DNA of 64,000 nt from assembly GCF_022059845.1 (NCBI RefSeq), contig NZ_CP091853.1, forward strand, positions 211,023 to 275,022, read 5' to 3'. Made by a program: the position numbers and the translations under genes. The notes under the pieces were generated by a model. It had not been told where the DNA came from and did not search any database. It was given only the letters and a program-made list of their open reading frames with translations. Source of the DNA: Terrirubrum flagellatum (GTDB lineage: Bacteria > Pseudomonadota > Alphaproteobacteria > Rhizobiales > Beijerinckiaceae). Every line of letters starts with the position of its first letter. Positions within the stretch are counted from its first letter, which is position 1. This document shows positions 60,139-64,000 of this stretch, piece by piece.

Positions 60139-61149
60139 TCAGCTCATCTTTCGGCGGATACGTGGATCCAGCACGCCATAAAGCAGATCGACCACGACCG
60201 AAGTCGTAACGAATAGAAGCGCGAAAACCAGGGTCGCGCCCTGAATAACGGGATAGTCGCGGTTCTTGATCGCCTCGAACATGAACCGACCGACGCCGGG
60301 CCATGCGAAAATCGTTTCGGTCAGAATCGCGCCGCCAAGCATCTCCGCGAATTTAAGACCGACAACGGTGACCGCCGGCAGCAATGAATTCCGCAGCCCA
60401 TGCTGGAGGACGACGCTGGATCGGGAAAGCCCCTTGGCGCGCGCAGTTCGAATATAGTCTTCCGCCATCACTTCAAGCATGGTGTTGCGCACAAACCGGC
60501 CAAGCGTCGCGGCGAGAAACGCGGCGAGCACGGTCATCGGCAGCAGGAGATGCTCGACCGCGCTGCGGAAGGCCGCCGCGTCGCGCGCCAGCAGTCCGTC
60601 GACAAGGGTGAATCCAGTGATCGGCGAACCGATGATGTATGGACTGAGACGGCCCGAAACCGGCAGCCAGCCTAGATATGTGGCAAAGACAAGTTGCAGG
60701 ATCAGTGCGAGCAGGAAGGCCGGCATCGACACGCCGATGAGTGATACGAGCCGAGTGATATGATCGAATAGAGAATTCGGCCGAGTCGCCGAAAGCACGC
60801 CGATTGGCACGCCAACTATGACCGCCATGAGCGTCGCGAAAATTGAGAGTTCGAGCGTCGCCGGCAGGCGAATGAGAAGCTCGTGCAGGACAGGCTGGCC
60901 GGTCTTTAATGAGGCGCCAAGATCGCCGTGGAGCAGCCCCGCGACATAATCGACGAACTGGATCGCAAGCGGCTGATCAAGCCTCAATTGATCCCGTAGC
61001 GCCGCAATCTGCTGATCGGTCGCGCCCGGGCCGAGCAGCGTCACAGCGGGATCACCCGGAATGAAGCGAACGAGCGAGAATACGATGACAAGCACGAGGC
61101 ACAAGACTGGGACCAGCGAGATCAGACGACGCAAGAGAAAGCTGATCAT
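60139..61149 (-). CDS. Dpp/Opp-type ABC transporter permease (DppB-like)
   Basis: A 336-residue inner-membrane permease with the N-terminal membrane anchor (FLLRRLISLVPVLCLVLVIV), the FIPGDPAVTLLGPGAT motif and ARAKGLSRSSVVLQHGLRNS as the EAA loop, all typical of DppB/OppB. It stands 94 bases after the binding-protein gene, with an intercistronic stem-loop between them. It forms a heterodimer with the DppC-like protein. Confidence 0.9.
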   Translation of the reverse strand: MISFLLRRLISLVPVLCLVLVIVFSLVRFIPGDPAVTLLGPGATDQQIAALRDQLRLDQPLAIQFVDYVAGLLHGDLGASLKTGQPVLHELLIRLPATLELSIFATLMAVIVGVPIGVLSATRPNSLFDHITRLVSLIGVSMPAFLLALILQLVFATYLGWLPVSGRLSPYIIGSPITGFTLVDGLLARDAAAFRSAVEHLLLPMTVLAAFLAATLGRFVRNTMLEVMAEDYIRTARAKGLSRSSVVLQHGLRNSLLPAVTVVGLKFAEMLGGAILTETIFAWPGVGRFMFEAIKNRDYPVIQGATLVFALLFVTTSVVVDLLYGVLDPRIRRKMS

Positions 61150-61182
61150 TCCCGCCGATCCGACGAAGTCTGACGCGCCGCT

Positions 61183-61219
61183 CGCCGAGCCAGAAAAAGC
61201 GCTCCGTGATTGCTCGGCG
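61183..61219. repeat. intercistronic stem-loop between SBP and permease genes
   Basis: CGCCGAGC (61183-61190) and GCTCGGCG (61212-61219) form a perfect 8-bp stem with a 21-base loop, in the 94-base gap between the binding-protein stop and the DppB-like start. Such elements commonly stabilise the upstream message so that binding protein exceeds permease. There is no T-run on the minus strand, so termination is unlikely. Confidence 0.45.
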
Positions 61220-61243
61220 TCAAAGCTGCGGCGCTATTGAATT

Positions 61244-62815
61244 CTAGTTCTTGTATACGCTCCAATATTCGTTGAGCGGCGGCGCGCTATTGATGACGAG
61301 GCCCTTGACGTTCGCGCGCATGAACACGATCAGCTTGGGGCTGAAGAGGTAAGCGGCGGGAACGCGAGCGACAATCTTCTCCTGAATATCGGAATAGAGT
61401 TTCTTGCGTTCATCGGGATCGACGGTTTGCTGGCCTTTGAGAATGAGCGCGTCGAGAGCGTCATCTTTTGGCATCCGGAAAGTCATCGCCGTATCCGCCA
61501 GGCCCGACAAATAGCCAATCGTGATGTGAGCGTCGGGATCATTATACCATGGCTGACGGCCGTCGAGCGCTATATCGAATTTGCCTGCAGTCTGCAGCGC
61601 GCGATAGGCGGGGAACTCTGTCTGCTCGATCGTCGCGTTGACGCCAACGTCGGCGAGATTGGCCTGTATGAAGGTTGCGACTGCACCCCAGAGCGGGCCC
61701 TGAAAGCTGTAGAGCTTGAAATTGAGTTTGCCCGACGCAATCCCGGCCTCGGCGAGAAGCTTCTTGGCGAGTTGCGGATCATATTTCGGGGCCGCATCTC
61801 TAAGCTTTGGATCGAAGGCCCAGCTGTTGGTCGTGAGCGGACCGTAGACGCGTTCTGCGACGCCGCCGAAGACGCCTTGCAGCAAGCCGTCGTAATCGAT
61901 GGCGTGCGCGATCGCTTTCCGGACGCGGATGTCGGCGACCGGGCTCTTGGGATCATTGTTGTTGAATTCGAGCTGGCGAATGATCTGGCTTGGCGCCTCG
62001 ACGATGGAGATGCGCGGATTCGACTTGAAGGCGGCCATTTCCTCGACGGGAATCGCCGAGAGTTGCCCCTGCTGCTGAATGACGTCGACGCCGCCATTCT
62101 CCAGTTCGAGCCGCCGCGTCGAAGCTTCAGGTATCACGCGATAGATCACCCGCGCGAGCTTGGGCGCGCCGCGAAAATAATTCGGGTTCGCATCGAGCAC
62201 CACATTGGTGTCGGCGCGATAACTTGTGAATGCGAACGGGCCGGTTCCAACTGGATTGACCGCGAATTTGTCGCCGAACTTCTTCACTGCGGCCGGACTG
62301 ACAATAGCCGCCTGCGGCTGCGCCAGAATCGAAAGGAAGGCCGGGTAGGGCTCCGACAGCGAGATCTTCAATTCAGTCGGCGATGGTATGCTGACCGTCC
62401 GGATGAGACCGAACGTGGCCTGCACGTAGGAATTGATCGCTTTGGTCCGTTCAAGGGAGAACTTGACGGCCTCCGCGTCGAACGGCGTTCCGTCATGGAA
62501 TTTCACGCCCTCGCGGAGCTGGAAATTGAACTCCTTGCCATCCGGCGAAACGGTCCAGGACTTGGCCAGACGCCCTTCGAGCTTCGAGAAATCCGGCGCG
62601 CTCCAGGCGACCAGGGTGTCGAACACGTTGAGAATGATTTCGCTGCCAATCGGCTCGGCTTTGTTCGCGCCCGGCTCGAGATTGGCGGGATCCGACGGAA
62701 CGGCGACGATGAGTGTCTTCTGCGCGTCGGTCGTCTGCGCCTGAGTAGTCGCGATCAACGGACAAACCAGCAGCGGCAGCGCTGCGAGACACGCCAAATA
62801 TCTGCTCAATGCCAT
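61244..62815 (-). CDS. Dpp/Opp-type ABC transporter substrate-binding protein
   Basis: A 523-residue periplasmic protein of the SBP_bac_5 family. The signal peptide is MALSRYLACLAALPLLVCPL, cleaved around TQAQ. The mature protein has TLIVAVPSDPANLEPGAN, FQLREGVKFHDGTPFDAEAV and VNPVGTGPFAF, the usual family landmarks. It is the first gene of the minus-strand transport unit. A TATTCTAC motif shared with the rhodanese promoter lies about 90 bases upstream of the start. The family binds peptides, glutathione, opines and many other solutes, so the ligand is unknown. Confidence 0.9.
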   Translation of the reverse strand: MALSRYLACLAALPLLVCPLIATTQAQTTDAQKTLIVAVPSDPANLEPGANKAEPIGSEIILNVFDTLVAWSAPDFSKLEGRLAKSWTVSPDGKEFNFQLREGVKFHDGTPFDAEAVKFSLERTKAINSYVQATFGLIRTVSIPSPTELKISLSEPYPAFLSILAQPQAAIVSPAAVKKFGDKFAVNPVGTGPFAFTSYRADTNVVLDANPNYFRGAPKLARVIYRVIPEASTRRLELENGGVDVIQQQGQLSAIPVEEMAAFKSNPRISIVEAPSQIIRQLEFNNNDPKSPVADIRVRKAIAHAIDYDGLLQGVFGGVAERVYGPLTTNSWAFDPKLRDAAPKYDPQLAKKLLAEAGIASGKLNFKLYSFQGPLWGAVATFIQANLADVGVNATIEQTEFPAYRALQTAGKFDIALDGRQPWYNDPDAHITIGYLSGLADTAMTFRMPKDDALDALILKGQQTVDPDERKKLYSDIQEKIVARVPAAYLFSPKLIVFMRANVKGLVINSAPPLNEYWSVYKN

Positions 62816-62903
62816 GGATGCGCCTTCCCCGGTTGGCGGCTGCGAGCTGATCTCAGCCGACGTCAGCGCGATGTCGCGGTCCGATCAGCGATGCCGGCGA
62901 AAT

Positions 62904-62922
62904 CTGATATTCTACGAAATAT
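62904..62922. promoter_or_regulatory. shared AT-rich dyad-like motif upstream of the SBP gene
   Basis: The sequence CTGATATTCTACGAAATAT contains an imperfect dyad (ATATTC...GAAATAT). The same CTGATATTCTAC core, followed by AGATAT, occurs at 63901-63919 upstream of the rhodanese gene. Both are about 70-90 bases before a start on the minus strand, a position consistent with a common operator. Confidence 0.5.
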
Positions 62923-62970
62923 ACTAAGGACGATTTGATTGTAAAGCCGCGTCGAGACGCGTGATCACGA

Positions 62971-63831
62971 TCAGCCCCAGGGCTTTGCGCCGCGCGCCGT
63001 GGGACGGGTCGGGTCGGCCGCCCAGGCTGACCAGGAGCCCGGATACATCGCCGCTTCGATCCCGATTGCCGCCAGTGACAAGACAGTGTGGGCGGCTGAC
63101 ATTCCGGCGCCGCAATAGACGCCCACCGGCCGCGTCCCGTCGGCGCCGACGCTGGCATACATTTCCCGCAGTGTGGCGCTATCGGTGAAGTTGCCGTAGT
63201 CCGTGAGATAGTCCGGGGCGGGCGCGTTGATCGCGCCGGGGATGTGGCCGCGCGGGGGCTGGCCGGGCTGATTGGGGCCGCCGATGTAGTTTGGTCGGAT
63301 ACGCGAATCGAGCAGCACCGCCTGTCGCGCGAGCTCGATGGCTTCATCGGGGCCAATTTCAGGCATGTGGCCTGGCGACAGAACAATGTCGCTTGGAATG
63401 GGCGTCGGCGCTTCGGAGGCGGTGGCGAGATTAGCAGCCCGCCATGCAGGCAGTCCGCCGTCGAGCACGCGCACATCAGGCAATCCCGCCCAGCGTAGGA
63501 CCCACCAAGCGCGGGCTGCGGTCAGATTTCGGTCGTCGTCATAGACGACCACCAGTCTCTCTCGGCGCAAGCCCCATCGTCGGGCCGCAGCCTGCAGGTC
63601 GCCAATAGCGGGGAGGGGGCGCTGCCCGCCCATTGCTGTCGGAGGGCTAGCGAAGTCCGTGTAGGCCTCCGCGTCAATCGCGCCCGGAATTCGAATCTCT
63701 CTGGTCGAAGGCCGACCGGTATAAGGATTGATGGATTGGATCGCGAGAATGACGAGGTCTGCGGCCGCCTGCATCATGGCGTGCAATTGCGCCGGAGTGA
63801 GCAGCGCCTTGGCGCGGACATCGTCTGACAT
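62971..63831 (-). CDS. two-domain rhodanese-type sulfurtransferase
   Basis: A 286-residue protein with two rhodanese-like domains. The N-terminal inactive domain contains IPGAIDAEAYTDF, VVYDDDRNLTAARAWWVLRW and VLDGGLPAW. The C-terminal active domain has LLDSRIRPNYIGG, HIPGAINAPAPD and the active-site loop VYCGAGMSAAH with the persulfide-forming Cys. This SseA/thiosulfate sulfurtransferase type transfers sulfane sulfur from thiosulfate or 3-mercaptopyruvate to cyanide or another acceptor. It is the most upstream gene of the minus-strand set, 156 bases before the SBP gene, and shares a promoter motif with it. Sulfur in the transported compound is therefore possible. Confidence 0.87.
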   Translation of the reverse strand: MSDDVRAKALLTPAQLHAMMQAAADLVILAIQSINPYTGRPSTREIRIPGAIDAEAYTDFASPPTAMGGQRPLPAIGDLQAAARRWGLRRERLVVVYDDDRNLTAARAWWVLRWAGLPDVRVLDGGLPAWRAANLATASEAPTPIPSDIVLSPGHMPEIGPDEAIELARQAVLLDSRIRPNYIGGPNQPGQPPRGHIPGAINAPAPDYLTDYGNFTDSATLREMYASVGADGTRPVGVYCGAGMSAAHTVLSLAAIGIEAAMYPGSWSAWAADPTRPTARGAKPWG

Positions 63832-63900
63832 GGCGGGCTGTTCACCTTGTTCGGCGCGACTTCATTTCCGTGCGGGAAGCGTCGGCGGTCGTCGGCCACT

Positions 63901-63919
63901 CTGATATTCTACCAGATAT
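63901..63919. promoter_or_regulatory. shared AT-rich dyad-like motif upstream of the rhodanese gene
   Basis: CTGATATTCTACCAGATAT is an imperfect dyad with arms ATAT-TCT and AG-ATAT, and it matches the element at 62904-62922 in its first 12 bases. It lies 70 bases upstream of the rhodanese ATG (63831). The region 63832-64000 otherwise holds no gene. Confidence 0.5.
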
Positions 63920-64000
63920 GCCACAAGATTGACTTTGTGTCCCAGGCTGGCGGATGCTTGGGCGAACGGCGGCTTGCCGGGATTTCTGGGACAGTTTTCC

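Noticed and set aside
61427..62938. Long 503-codon plus-strand frame
   Set aside because: It is an antisense shadow of the exported binding-protein gene.
1..64000. CRISPR arrays, tRNA or rRNA genes, integrase and att sites
   Set aside because: I saw no regularly spaced repeats, cloverleaf-like sequences, rRNA segments or recombinase genes; the island edges were judged from gene content only.

Overview
The window is high-GC, densely packed DNA rich in solute-transport and catabolic operons. ATGA and TGATG start/stop overlaps are common. The ParB, Toprim (DUF7146) and DUF2493 genes are of a type known from plasmids and islands of Hyphomicrobiales, and the NitT/TauT, Pot and Dpp transport operons also fit. 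I infer an alphaproteobacterium, probably Hyphomicrobiales, but the genus cannot be fixed from this sequence. I see no rRNA, tRNA, CRISPR array or replication origin.

Region 1 (1-16.5 kb). The 3' end of a phnW-like aminotransferase is followed by a decayed IS110-type remnant. Then comes a minus-strand unit of twelve genes (14465 down to 1017): a LeuCD-like hydro-lyase, a PEP-mutase/isocitrate-lyase superfamily enzyme, a NitT/TauT-type ABC transporter (ATPase and two permeases), two thiamine-diphosphate enzymes, two SDRs and two aldehyde dehydrogenases. A LysR regulator and the matching periplasmic binding protein lie just upstream. This looks like uptake plus degradation of an unidentified organic acid.

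Region 2 (16.7-19.2 kb). A plus-strand VOC protein, a D-2-hydroxyacid dehydrogenase and an SDR lacking the normal YxxxK residues.

Region 3 (19.4-42.0 kb) is a mosaic genomic island. Its left part holds an in-frame ParB-Toprim chimera, a DUF2493 gene and a BRO-like gene. Its right part holds a broken second copy of the BRO-like gene, a Fic protein, small exported proteins and a 5'-truncated VirD4/TraG-type coupling protein. Between the two BRO-like copies sits a nitrogen-catabolism block: creatininase, CodA-like cytosine/creatinine deaminase, a nucleoside deaminase, a TrzN/AtzA-like amidohydrolase, a Pot-type ABC transporter, an XRE-cupin regulator, GlxB-GlxC-GlxD (N-methylglutamate-synthase-like) and a type III glutamine synthetase (GlnT/GmaS-like). 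The likely logic is import of an N-heterocyclic or N-methylated compound, hydrolytic deamination, and capture of the released ammonia or methylamine.

Region 4 (42.7-55.0 kb) is a second Pot-type ABC transporter with an LLM-class flavin monooxygenase, a flavin reductase-nitroreductase fusion, a saccharopine-dehydrogenase-like reductase, an aldehyde dehydrogenase and a PucR regulator. A 50-bp direct repeat lies upstream of two of its transcription units. It looks like an oxidative pathway for a nitrogen- or sulfur-containing compound.

Region 5 (55.3-63.8 kb), all on the minus strand: a STAND-type NTPase fused to an FGE-sulfatase-like domain, a small VOC protein, a Dpp-type transporter with two binding-protein genes (one without a signal peptide) and a two-domain rhodanese. 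A shared AT-rich motif precedes the exported binding protein and the rhodanese.
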